Part shown: one piece after another, positions 40,803-47,313 of the stretch
Numbering within the stretch: position 1 is the stretch's first letter
Layout of the letters: each line of letters opens with the position of its first letter
DNA from: CAIKNB01 sp964415965
GTDB taxonomy: Bacteria > Patescibacteriota > Patescibacteriia > 2-12-FULL-60-25
Assembly: GCA_964415965.1 (NCBI GenBank)
Contig: CAYQCK010000001.1
Location: 124,001 to 188,000 of the forward strand
Direction: 5' to 3'
DNA length: 64,000 bases
The notes under the pieces: model-generated
Database searches by the model: none
Told to the model about the DNA's origin: nothing
The model's input: the letters and a program-made list of their open reading frames with translations, nothing else
Translations under genes and position numbers: made by a program

Positions 40803-40806
40803 ACGA

Positions 40807-40836
40807 CAAACTCCGGCTGCCAGCCGGAGTTTTCGT
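40807..40836 (+). terminator. Terminator of the ferredoxin/lipoprotein operon
   Basis: AACTCCGGCT/AGCCGGAGTT stem followed by TTCG. A second weaker hairpin (CCGCC/GGCGG, then CTTTTCTTTG) lies at about 40852-40879. The remainder to 41012 shows no gene. Confidence 0.88.
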
Positions 40837-41012
40837 AAGGCATAAGAAAAACCGCCCTCATGGTGGCGGCTTTTCTTTGTTTCCTTCGTCCGGCTTTAGG
40901 CCAGTCGCAGGCTCGATGTTGATGGGAGTATAGCAGAAAATACCCGTTTTTCCAAAATGTGTGGAATCTTGTTCACGCGCTTAACTGTAGACTTGGGGTG
41001 TCCCGGTCCGCC

Positions 41013-41053
41013 AGCAGAAAAGCAAAAGCCGCGGCTACTGCTGCGGCTTTTGC
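41013..41053 (-). terminator. Terminator of tRNA-Ile(GAU)
   Basis: GCAAAAGCCGC/GCGGCTTTTGC stem; on the minus strand the right arm ends in TTTTGCTTTTCT. Confidence 0.85.
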
Positions 41054-41054
41054 A

Positions 41055-41131
41055 TGGTGGGCGTGCCTGGACTCGAACCAGGGACCTTCACATTATCAGT
41101 GTGACGCTCTAACCACCTGAGCTACACGCCC
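41055..41131 (-). tRNA. tRNA-Ile (GAU)
   Basis: 77 nt with encoded CCA. Acceptor GGGCGTG/CACGCCC is perfect; anticodon stem TCACA/TGTGA with loop CTGATAA gives GAU. T-arm CCTGG/CCAGG. Confidence 0.96.
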
Positions 41132-41243
41132 TTCCTAAATTGTGCGGCTAGATTACAGCAGGCTACCGTCTTTGGCAAGACCTCCGGTGCTCCCGGCTGG
41201 ACTTGCGCATTTCCGCTGAACCCGCTATCATTTCCGCGTTCCT

Positions 41244-41741
41244 ATGGAACTTACCTTACAGGAAATAATCGTCCGCCTGGGTGTCGCCACGGTCCTTTCC
41301 GGGCTGATCGGCATCGAACGGGAAGTCAGGCAGAAGCCGGCCGGCGTCCGCACCAATGCCCTCATCGGCCTCGGTTCGGCCGCCATGTCTTTGGCCGGCG
41401 TCTATGCCGCCGGCTTGTCTCCCGGCACGACGGACGTCGCCCGCATCGCCTCGATCGTGGTGCAGGGCATCGGTTTCCTGGGCGCCGGCGCCATCATCCA
41501 GTCGTCCGGCACGGTGCGCGGCCTCACGACCGCCGCCACCATGTGGGTCGTGGCCGGCATCGGCATCGCCTGCGGCTTGGGCTTCCTCCAGGTCGCGGCC
41601 GTCACCGCCTTGATCGTGCTCGTACTCCTGGCCATCTTCGGCCCGATCGACGCCAAGCTGATGCACGACGAAGCGCTGGAGAAGAACGGCTTCCTGAAGA
41701 GGTTCATCAAAGGCAAGCAGAAGAAGGTCGAAGAGGAATGA
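41244..41741 (+). CDS. MgtC/SapB-family membrane protein
   Basis: 165 aa. Four to five helices; the conserved GLIGIEREVRQKPAGVRTN and GLTTAATMWVVAGIGIACG segments are intact. The C-terminal regulatory ACT-like domain of full-length MgtC is absent, leaving a Lys/Glu-rich tail; short forms like this are common. MgtC proteins affect Mg2+ homeostasis and F1Fo-ATPase activity, but the role here is not shown. A TATCAT box lies 12 nt before the ATG. tRNA-Phe follows 8 nt after the stop and may be transcribed from the same promoter. Confidence 0.93.
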   Translation: MELTLQEIIVRLGVATVLSGLIGIEREVRQKPAGVRTNALIGLGSAAMSLAGVYAAGLSPGTTDVARIASIVVQGIGFLGAGAIIQSSGTVRGLTTAATMWVVAGIGIACGLGFLQVAAVTALIVLVLLAIFGPIDAKLMHDEALEKNGFLKRFIKGKQKKVEEE

Positions 41742-41748
41742 ATAATCC

Positions 41749-41823
41749 GCCGAGGTAGCTCAGTGGTAGAGCGAAGGACTGAAAATCCTTGCGTCGCCAG
41801 TTCAATCCTGGCCCTCGGCACCA
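41749..41823 (+). tRNA. tRNA-Phe (GAA)
   Basis: 75 nt with encoded CCA. Acceptor GCCGAGG/CCTCGGC; anticodon stem AAGGA/TCCTT with loop CTGAAAA gives GAA. The T-loop is TTCAATC. Confidence 0.96.
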
Positions 41824-41830
41824 TGACGAA

Positions 41831-41859
41831 ATGACGGCTTCCAGCCGTCTTTTGTTTTC
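41831..41859 (+). terminator. Terminator of tRNA-Phe
   Basis: GACGGCT/AGCCGTC stem followed by TTTTGTTTT; overlaps the end of the convergent Nudix gene by two bases. Confidence 0.85.
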
Positions 41860-42319
41860 AACTTTTCCGCTTCTCGAGCCATTCGACAGCTGCGGCTAGG
41901 GCATCGCGGTATTGCGGGTAAATGATGAAATCCATGACTTCAGCCGGCGGGACGAACCGTCGCTCGTGGATTACGCCTTTTGCCGGATCCACCCGCTGGG
42001 GTTCGATGTCAGTGACGATCGCGGCGAACCGCAACTGGTATTGCACCGGGTCAGAGCCGTCGAGCACCTCCTGATAGCCGATGAAACCGTGTTCGCCGAT
42101 ATGGACCGTGGTTTCTTCGAAAACTTCGCGTTCCAGGGTCTGGTCCGGCGTTTCGCCCGGCTCCGGATGGCCGCCCGGGATGTTCCAGTTTTTGCCTGGG
42201 ACTTCCGTTTGCCGCAGGATGAGGACGTTGCCTTGGGTATCGAAACAAAAACCCGAAACTTGGGTGATTGGCGCAAGGCTGGCGAAATCCGATGCTTTGT
42301 GCCAGATGAATTTTGGCAT
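41858..42319 (-). CDS. Nudix hydrolase
   Basis: 153 aa. Nudix box GGHPEPGETPDQTLEREVFE continues EETTV; the usual Gly after EE-x is Thr, a tolerated change. The family cleaves nucleoside diphosphates linked to another moiety; the substrate (damaged nucleotides, sugar nucleotides or others) cannot be predicted. Start follows a TAATAT box by 6 nt with no Shine-Dalgarno, so leaderless. Convergent with tRNA-Phe. Confidence 0.94.
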   Translation of the reverse strand: MPKFIWHKASDFASLAPITQVSGFCFDTQGNVLILRQTEVPGKNWNIPGGHPEPGETPDQTLEREVFEETTVHIGEHGFIGYQEVLDGSDPVQYQLRFAAIVTDIEPQRVDPAKGVIHERRFVPPAEVMDFIIYPQYRDALAAAVEWLEKRKS

Positions 42320-42415
42320 GGTGGGATATTAGCCTAAAGTCACGGATTAGATAAATCTCAAGCCGAGGCAGTCCGGCCGCGACTCACCCGGATGATTCGT
42401 GTATAATCTTCCCAT

Positions 42416-44227
42416 ATGCCAGAAGGATTCAATCCGTTCATGGGGATGCCGCAGACCCCTCCGCCGCGCCGGGAACCGACGCGCGAGCGGCGCGAACTCA
42501 TACCGCCGGTCGAGTTCGGCCTTACGATCAATGGTCTGCCGCTGAAGGCCAAGCTGAAGCTTTCGGCTAAGGAGTTGGCGCAGCTCCAGGATATCGACGA
42601 TCCGGAGAAGGCTGCCGGGTTCATCGAAAGCAGATTGGAGGGCGCGGAGCTCGTTGCCGAAGCGGCCAAAACGGAAATCTGCAGGGAAATCATCGACCAG
42701 GTTTATGCCGGCCGTGCGCCGCACCGCTTGAATCCTCCGCCAGGCACCCGGCCGACCGTAGCGCCCGAAGACCTGCGAAAATATTACGGACGCAAAGGCC
42801 TCGAGCTGCTCGGGATGCGCGAGGGGGGAGCGGAAGACGAGTGGGACGAACCGTATTCCTTCGGCTTCAACCGTTATGGCTACAATAGCGATGACGCATA
42901 CGAACGCATCGAATACAGGCTCAGGAAATCCGGGGCCGGTTCCGTGGAGATAGATTTTGAAGAGCACCCCGAGCTTTTTTCCGACGAGCTGCTAAACGGC
43001 ATCGAGGCACGGCGCCAGGAGATGAAGGCTTCGGCCGAGGATGCTTACCAGACGCAAATCCGGCAGGATATCGAGCGGTTGGACGCCAAGGACATCGCGG
43101 ACTGGCGCGATAAGGTCATCGACGAGATGGTCCGTACCTTCCGGCAACCGGCCGACGACGCGGCTGTGGTCAAGCGCTTCTTCGACGATCTCCCGCTGGA
43201 CACCATCCGGAACCAGTTGCGGGGCGCGAGCTTCAGGAGCCTCTATAACCCTGACGGTAAGGGCGCCGATTACGGGCGCGAAAAAGCCCATGCCGCCGTG
43301 AAGGACGAGGCTGTCAGGCGGGCCGGCCATGAGCTTTATCGCTTCTACCGGAAAGAGCTTTCGGCGAATCCTGAGACGGCGATTTTCCGCACCAGGATCG
43401 CCGAAAAACTCCAGGTCCTGGGCCGGGAGTGCATCATGGTGGACGAAGCGTCCGATGTCGGGGAAAAAGTCCGCATCCTGAAGCGGCTCAAAGCCGAACT
43501 TTCGGATGGCGGAAGCCGCTACGACAAGCCGCTGACGGCGAAAGAGGCGCTCCAAAAGGATAGCGTGGCAAGTTTGTTCTCGTACGCTTCCCGGCTCGAC
43601 GAGAACCTGATGCGCAGCGAGAACGAGCGCCGAAAATTGGAGTCGGCCGTAGAGAACATGCTGGAGAGGTTGAATGCCCGAATCTCGGATGTCGTGCGGC
43701 CGAACGTGCTGAAAGCGGTCAGCGACAAGTTCGGCGTCAGTTTCGGCCGGTATTATTCCGAGAGCCGGGCATTTAAGGACGCGGCCAAGAAAGCCGAAAG
43801 TCCGGCGGATAAGCGCTTCTTGAACAAGAAGAAGAACGAATACTATGCCGCCTTGCCCATCCCGTATGCCGCGGCGGTCCAGGCGAATGAGCTGTATAAG
43901 GCGTACATGCGAAAAAAGGACGTGAAATTGCTGATCGAGATGGGCGAGTCGCTCAGCCCGCATGACGCGTGCGGCGAGCTCCATATCTGCTTCCCGCTGA
44001 CGCGTCCCGAGAGCCTGACGCCGGCCCAAGTCGACCGGCTCTTGGCTGCCGCCCGACGCATCGAGCAAGCTTTGGCCATTCCTGACCTCGAGAGCCATAT
44101 CGCTGACCGCGGAGCCGGTTCGCAGTCCTACGAGCCGCCGGTGGGCATCGAGACGGTGAAGGGCCGTTTGCGCGAATTTTTCCAGGCGGTGCAGGGGCAA
44201 AAGAAGGAGGGCGGAACTGAGGTTTGA
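42416..44227 (+). CDS. Large helical orphan protein of 603 aa
   Basis: Unrecognised. A Pro/Arg-rich disordered N-terminus (residues 1-32) precedes a short strand pair (VEFGLTINGLPLKAKLKLS), after which the protein is almost entirely helical and highly charged, with coiled-coil-like parts at about 380-440. Only three cysteines; no signal peptide or membrane helix. It has a consensus TATAAT box 8 nt before the ATG, the best -10 in the window, so it is probably well expressed from a leaderless mRNA. It may be a structural or scaffolding protein, but nothing proves this. Confidence 0.8.
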   Translation: MPEGFNPFMGMPQTPPPRREPTRERRELIPPVEFGLTINGLPLKAKLKLSAKELAQLQDIDDPEKAAGFIESRLEGAELVAEAAKTEICREIIDQVYAGRAPHRLNPPPGTRPTVAPEDLRKYYGRKGLELLGMREGGAEDEWDEPYSFGFNRYGYNSDDAYERIEYRLRKSGAGSVEIDFEEHPELFSDELLNGIEARRQEMKASAEDAYQTQIRQDIERLDAKDIADWRDKVIDEMVRTFRQPADDAAVVKRFFDDLPLDTIRNQLRGASFRSLYNPDGKGADYGREKAHAAVKDEAVRRAGHELYRFYRKELSANPETAIFRTRIAEKLQVLGRECIMVDEASDVGEKVRILKRLKAELSDGGSRYDKPLTAKEALQKDSVASLFSYASRLDENLMRSENERRKLESAVENMLERLNARISDVVRPNVLKAVSDKFGVSFGRYYSESRAFKDAAKKAESPADKRFLNKKKNEYYAALPIPYAAAVQANELYKAYMRKKDVKLLIEMGESLSPHDACGELHICFPLTRPESLTPAQVDRLLAAARRIEQALAIPDLESHIADRGAGSQSYEPPVGIETVKGRLREFFQAVQGQKKEGGTEV

Positions 44228-44275
44228 AATATCCGAAAAAGCCGTCGAAGACGTCTTCTGAGTCGTGGAAATAAC

Positions 44276-44306
44276 GGAAAAAGACCCTATTCAAGGGTCT
44301 TTTTCC
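44276..44306. terminator. Bidirectional terminator between the 603-aa orphan and tRNA-Pro
   Basis: GGAAAAAGACCC/GGGTCTTTTTCC stem, A-rich on one side and T-rich on the other. Confidence 0.92.
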
Positions 44307-44307
44307 A

Positions 44308-44384
44308 TGGTCGGGCCAGTGGGACTTGAACCCACGACCTCCTGCTCCCAAAGCAGGCGCGCTAGCCAACTGCGCTATGGCCCG
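44308..44384 (-). tRNA. tRNA-Pro (UGG)
   Basis: 77 nt with encoded CCA. Acceptor CGGGCCA/TGGCCCG; anticodon stem CCTGC/GCAGG with loop TTTGGGA gives TGG. T-arm GTGGG/CCCAC. Confidence 0.96.
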
Positions 44385-44389
44385 ACGTA

Positions 44390-44460
44390 GTGAGCGAAAT
44401 GGACGAGCGCGTCCATTTCCGAGCGAGGAGGGTCCATATGGCGCTCACTGCCATATGGCC
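44390..44460. repeat. Nested inverted repeats upstream of tRNA-Pro
   Basis: GTGAGCG (44390) pairs with CGCTCAC (44442), enclosing AAATGGAC/GTCCATTT; CCATATGG occurs at 44433 and 44451. The rest of the interval to 44546 shows no gene. Confidence 0.7.
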
Positions 44461-44546
44461 CGATGCGGCCTGAATCATAGGCGATTGGGCGTGTCTTGTC
44501 GAGGGCTTTGCCCATCTTGGTTCCTCATCTTATACTTCCGTGCAAT

Positions 44547-45065
44547 ATGTCATTCCTCATCGGAGAAGAACTCAAGAAGGTCCTCGATAGCGGACTGGTC
44601 AAAATCGAACCGCTGGATCCGGCGCAGATCGGTCCCGGTTCGGTCGACCTGACGCTCGGTAACGATTTCCGCATCTTCAAGAAGCAGGTCGGCCTGTACG
44701 AAGTCAGGGACGATTCGCATTTCGAGGACGTGACCGATTTGGTGACCGTGCCGGACGGCGGATACATGATGATCGCTCCGGGCGAGATGATCCTCGGCAT
44801 CACCAAGGAAAAAATCACCTTGGCGCCGAGCATCGCCGGTCTGCTCGAAGGCCGCAGCCGCTTCGCGCGGTTCGGTCTCGCGGTCCATGTCACGGCCGGC
44901 TTCATGCAACCCGGCATCTCTAACCGCGAGGTCCTCGAGATCGTGAACCTTGGCCATACTCCTTTGGCCATTTATCCCGGGACCAAGATCTGCCAGATGG
45001 TGTTCGTCCGCTGCGAAGGTGAAGCGACGTACCAGGGAAGGTTCAAGACCCAGGACGTACCGTGA
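44547..45065 (+). CDS. dcd: dCTP deaminase family protein
   Basis: 172 aa, trimeric dUTPase/dCTP-deaminase fold. LDPAQIGPGSVDLTLGNDFR, LLEGRSRFARFGLAVHVTAG and the EIVNLGHTPLAIYPG segment fit Dcd; the catalytic Glu is expected in SNREVLEIVN. It supplies dUTP for dTMP synthesis, or may also hydrolyse the triphosphate (bifunctional type), which sequence alone does not settle. Start before SFLIGEEL lies 10 nt after a TATACT box; an upstream extension is rejected. Confidence 0.92.
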   Translation: MSFLIGEELKKVLDSGLVKIEPLDPAQIGPGSVDLTLGNDFRIFKKQVGLYEVRDDSHFEDVTDLVTVPDGGYMMIAPGEMILGITKEKITLAPSIAGLLEGRSRFARFGLAVHVTAGFMQPGISNREVLEIVNLGHTPLAIYPGTKICQMVFVRCEGEATYQGRFKTQDVP

Positions 45066-45068
45066 GGA

Positions 45069-45097
45069 TTGCCAAGATTCCGGGCGCGGGCTAAGAT
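45069..45097 (+). promoter_or_regulatory. Promoter of tRNA-Gly
   Basis: TTGCCA, 17-nt spacer, TAAGAT, 21 nt before the tRNA 5' end. Confidence 0.6.
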
Positions 45098-45118
45098 ACG
45101 GCTCGACAATTGAATCGC

Positions 45119-45193
45119 GCGGGTATCGTATAGTGGCTATTATGCGACCCTTCCAAGGTTGAGAGGCGGGTTCGATTCCCGCTACCCGCTCCA
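45119..45193 (+). tRNA. tRNA-Gly (UCC)
   Basis: 75 nt with encoded CCA. Acceptor GCGGGTA/TACCCGC; anticodon stem CGACC/GGTTG with loop CTTCCAA gives TCC. T-arm GCGGG/CCCGC. Confidence 0.96.
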
Positions 45194-45213
45194 TCGCGTT
45201 GAACGCGACCAGC
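45191..45213 (+). repeat. tRNA-trailer repeat, copy 2 (after tRNA-Gly)
   Basis: Identical over 23 nt to the reverse complement of 7431-7453, starting with the tRNA CCA end. Confidence 0.85.
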
Positions 45214-45214
45214 C

Positions 45215-45242
45215 AAAAGACGCCATAACCGGCGTCTTTTGC
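45215..45242 (+). terminator. Terminator of tRNA-Gly
   Basis: AAAAGACGCC/GGCGTCTTTT stem. Confidence 0.9.
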
Positions 45243-45249
45243 GTTGCGG

Positions 45250-45370
45250 GATCCAGGATAAGTTCTGTGGGTTTTTTTGATGTTGATGCTAAAAAAAGCA
45301 TATTTGAATGCAATATATACAAAAATTCTGGCAATTTTATTTATATTTTACATATTATGTCTACTGACAC
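45250..45370. other. AT-rich noncoding island
   Basis: A tract of about 120 nt with A/T runs (TTTTTTT, AAAAAAA, TTTATTTATA) that stands out from the GC-rich surroundings. It lies between tRNA-Gly and the promoter of an orphan cassette and could be an UP-like upstream element or foreign DNA. No gene is seen in it. Confidence 0.7.
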
Positions 45371-45399
45371 TTGACAAAATTCTATGCTTGTGGTAGAGT
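45371..45399 (+). promoter_or_regulatory. Sigma70-type promoter for the Cys-rich orphan
   Basis: TTGACA, 17-nt spacer, TAGAGT, preceded by the AT-rich island. Confidence 0.7.
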
Positions 45400-45453
45400 C
45401 GTTTGTCGATCATGGTGATCGAGCTCTTTCAACCCAAACAACGGAGGTAGGCC

Positions 45454-45930
45454 ATGAAGGGACATGTCTTCCACACCCATACCAGTTTCTCTTCCGACGA
45501 CGCCCGCTACCTCCGCTGCGAGCGGCTGAGCGTCTGCCTGGACAGTGGCGTCCATATCGCCTTCACCGTGGAGAAATCGTGCCATCGGCAGGCTGACGGG
45601 ACCGTCCAGGTCCTCGGTAGCCGGGTCAGCGACATCTCTCTCCAGGGGAAGTGCGACGGCGTCAGCTGCCGGCGCTCGCCCTGCCTCGCGGGCAACGACG
45701 AGAAGGCCGTCTTCCAGACGTCGACCTTCGCGGATGGGGACAGCGGCGCGGAAACGTGCTGCTTCGGCGGATACCACTTCCGGTTCGTCTGCGACGAATT
45801 CGGGAGCGGCTGGTACGCGCAAGGCGTGCCTGTCCCGTGCGACGGTACCTGCCGGCCGCGCGAGATCCGCTTGCCTCCGTCGGTCGCGTCCTTCGTGCGC
45901 CAGCGCGAGCCCAAGGACGCGGCTGCGTAG
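45454..45930 (+). CDS. Cys-rich orphan protein of 158 aa
   Basis: Unrecognised. Eleven cysteines, including TCCF and clustered pairs (LRCERLSVCL, GKCDGVSCRRSPCL, PCDGTCRP), in a strand-rich protein with no signal peptide or membrane helix. The cysteines could bind metal (zinc or iron-sulfur) or form disulfides if exported by another route. Start supported by GGAGG 8 nt upstream. Own promoter and terminator. GC-rich gene body contrasts with its AT-rich upstream region. Confidence 0.75.
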   Translation: MKGHVFHTHTSFSSDDARYLRCERLSVCLDSGVHIAFTVEKSCHRQADGTVQVLGSRVSDISLQGKCDGVSCRRSPCLAGNDEKAVFQTSTFADGDSGAETCCFGGYHFRFVCDEFGSGWYAQGVPVPCDGTCRPREIRLPPSVASFVRQREPKDAAA

Positions 45931-45958
45931 CCCTCCGGCGCCCGCTCGGGCGCCGCGA

Positions 45959-45992
45959 CAAGCCGACGATCCTCCGTCGGCTTTTGTGTTTG
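45959..45992 (+). terminator. Terminator of the Cys-rich orphan
   Basis: AGCCGACG/CGTCGGCT stem followed by TTTGTGTTT; a preceding GGCGCC-rich hairpin lies at about 45938-45956. Confidence 0.85.
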
Positions 45993-46008
45993 GGGCTGGC
46001 GTCGGGGC

Positions 46009-46037
46009 TTGACTTTTGGCGTTTTCCGTGGTTATCT
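46009..46037 (+). promoter_or_regulatory. Sigma70-type promoter for the 202-aa orphan
   Basis: TTGACT, 17-nt spacer, TTATCT, 24 nt before the ATG. Confidence 0.65.
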
Positions 46038-46061
46038 GGCTAATCGTCAACGGAGGTTCCC

Positions 46062-46670
46062 ATGGCAGACCTGTCGTTCATCGACCTGGTCGCGGCATGG
46101 GAAATGCTCGTCGACCAGCACCTTTCATCATCCGATTGGATGGTCGAATCCAGATATCTTTTCCAAAGCCGTCTTGAGGAAAGCGTCTTCCGCGATCTCC
46201 TGCTGGCGATGGTCAAGCCGCCGAGCGGCACGTCCCAGGTGGTCGCGGATAAGTTGCGGTCCAGGAACCTGGAAGAGGTCGAGGCGGCTGGCCAGAAGGG
46301 CCGGGCGTTGCCGCGGAAACAGTTCATGGAGCTGTTGGCCTTGGCTAACGGCAAGTCCATCGAATTGGGCCGCGAACTTCCGGGCTTCATCGCTAGGCTG
46401 GCCAGTCGGACCGAGGCCGATTCTGAAGTCCCGGAAAGCGGAGCGCGTATCTCGCGACCGACCCTTCCGGTGCCGGCTCCGGACGAGGCGCTGCTCGAAC
46501 GCTGCCGCTACAGCGAGCCGCCGACCATCATGCCGCCGCCGGCTTATCCCGTGGCTTTCGGCCTCGAGGACGAGATGGTGCCTTCCAAGCGAAGGCCTCC
46601 GTCGGAGCCGCCGGAGATCGCGGTCGGCGCCGAGGAGGTCGACATCGATGACTTGGAAGATGAGCCATGA
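46062..46670 (+). CDS. Orphan protein of 202 aa
   Basis: Unrecognised. Residues 1-115 form a helical domain (FIDLVAAWEMLVDQHL, FMELLALANGKSIEL); the rest is Pro/Glu-rich and probably disordered, ending with an acidic tail (EEVDIDDLEDEP). GGAGG lies 8 nt before the ATG. No export signal. Second of three orphan cassettes between tRNA-Gly and the glycosyltransferase operon. Confidence 0.78.
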   Translation: MADLSFIDLVAAWEMLVDQHLSSSDWMVESRYLFQSRLEESVFRDLLLAMVKPPSGTSQVVADKLRSRNLEEVEAAGQKGRALPRKQFMELLALANGKSIELGRELPGFIARLASRTEADSEVPESGARISRPTLPVPAPDEALLERCRYSEPPTIMPPPAYPVAFGLEDEMVPSKRRPPSEPPEIAVGAEEVDIDDLEDEP

Positions 46671-46673
46671 CTC

Positions 46674-46708
46674 GCGGAACGCCACAAGCGTTCCGCTTTA
46701 TTTTTTAC
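46674..46708 (+). terminator. Terminator of the 202-aa orphan
   Basis: GGAACGC/GCGTTCC stem followed by GCTTTATTTTTT. Confidence 0.85.
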
Positions 46709-46710
46709 AT

Positions 46711-46737
46711 AAAAGAAAGCCGCCCAAGGCGGACGGC
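46711..46737 (-). terminator. Terminator of the 148-aa orphan at 46741
   Basis: GCCGTCCGCC/GGCGGC-type stem on the minus strand followed by TTTCTTTT. Confidence 0.75.
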
Positions 46738-46740
46738 TGA

Positions 46741-47187
46741 TCACTGACGGAAGTCGAAGGTGCGCATGCATTGGTGCGGCGGGTAGACGATGCCGAGCAC
46801 CAGCTTCAGGAGTCCGCGGTCGACGGTCAGCTTGCGGGCTTGGTCGGCCATCGATTCGTCGAGCCGTCCGGGCCGCGGCACGATGATCAGGGTGCGCTCG
46901 TCCTGGATGAAAGCGCCCAACCGTCCGAGCCAGGAGAATTCCGGGCAGTCGGGCATGATCTTGATCCACAACCAATCGCCCCAGCGTTTCGCCGGCGGCG
47001 GACCTTTGGCGTATTGGACGATGGCCGCCGGCTGATCCAGGAAATCCGACAGCCTGGCCGAGATGATGTGCATTTTCTCGATCGTCTGCTTGAGCGTCTC
47101 GCAATCCCGGAAATCCTTGTCCGACGTCGGGATGGGCAGTCGGTACGGGATTGCGATCCGCACGATCTCTGCCGCTGGCTTGTGCAT
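46741..47187 (-). CDS. Orphan protein of 148 aa
   Basis: Unrecognised small alpha/beta protein. Strand-helix pattern with IVRIAIPYRLPIPTS, a helix with MHIISARLSDFL, then WGDWLWIKIMPDCPEFSW and TLIIVPRPGRLDE. No export signal. GGGAGGG lies 6 nt before the ATG. Own TTGACA promoter and terminator; convergent with the 202-aa orphan. Confidence 0.78.
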   Translation of the reverse strand: MHKPAAEIVRIAIPYRLPIPTSDKDFRDCETLKQTIEKMHIISARLSDFLDQPAAIVQYAKGPPPAKRWGDWLWIKIMPDCPEFSWLGRLGAFIQDERTLIIVPRPGRLDESMADQARKLTVDRGLLKLVLGIVYPPHQCMRTFDFRQ

Positions 47188-47216
47188 TTGACCCTCCCTG
47201 CGAAAGTGCGGAGGTT

Positions 47217-47245
47217 AAGATGTCCCGGAAATGGCCTTTTGTCAA
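47217..47245 (-). promoter_or_regulatory. Sigma70-type promoter for the 148-aa orphan at 46741
   Basis: On the minus strand: TTGACA, 17-nt spacer, CATCTT. Confidence 0.6.
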
Positions 47246-47313
47246 GCCGGACGGGCGCGAGCCCGCTGCGCGGAACGCTTGTCAACCCAGGGTGCGCGCC
47301 GTAACTTAGTCCT

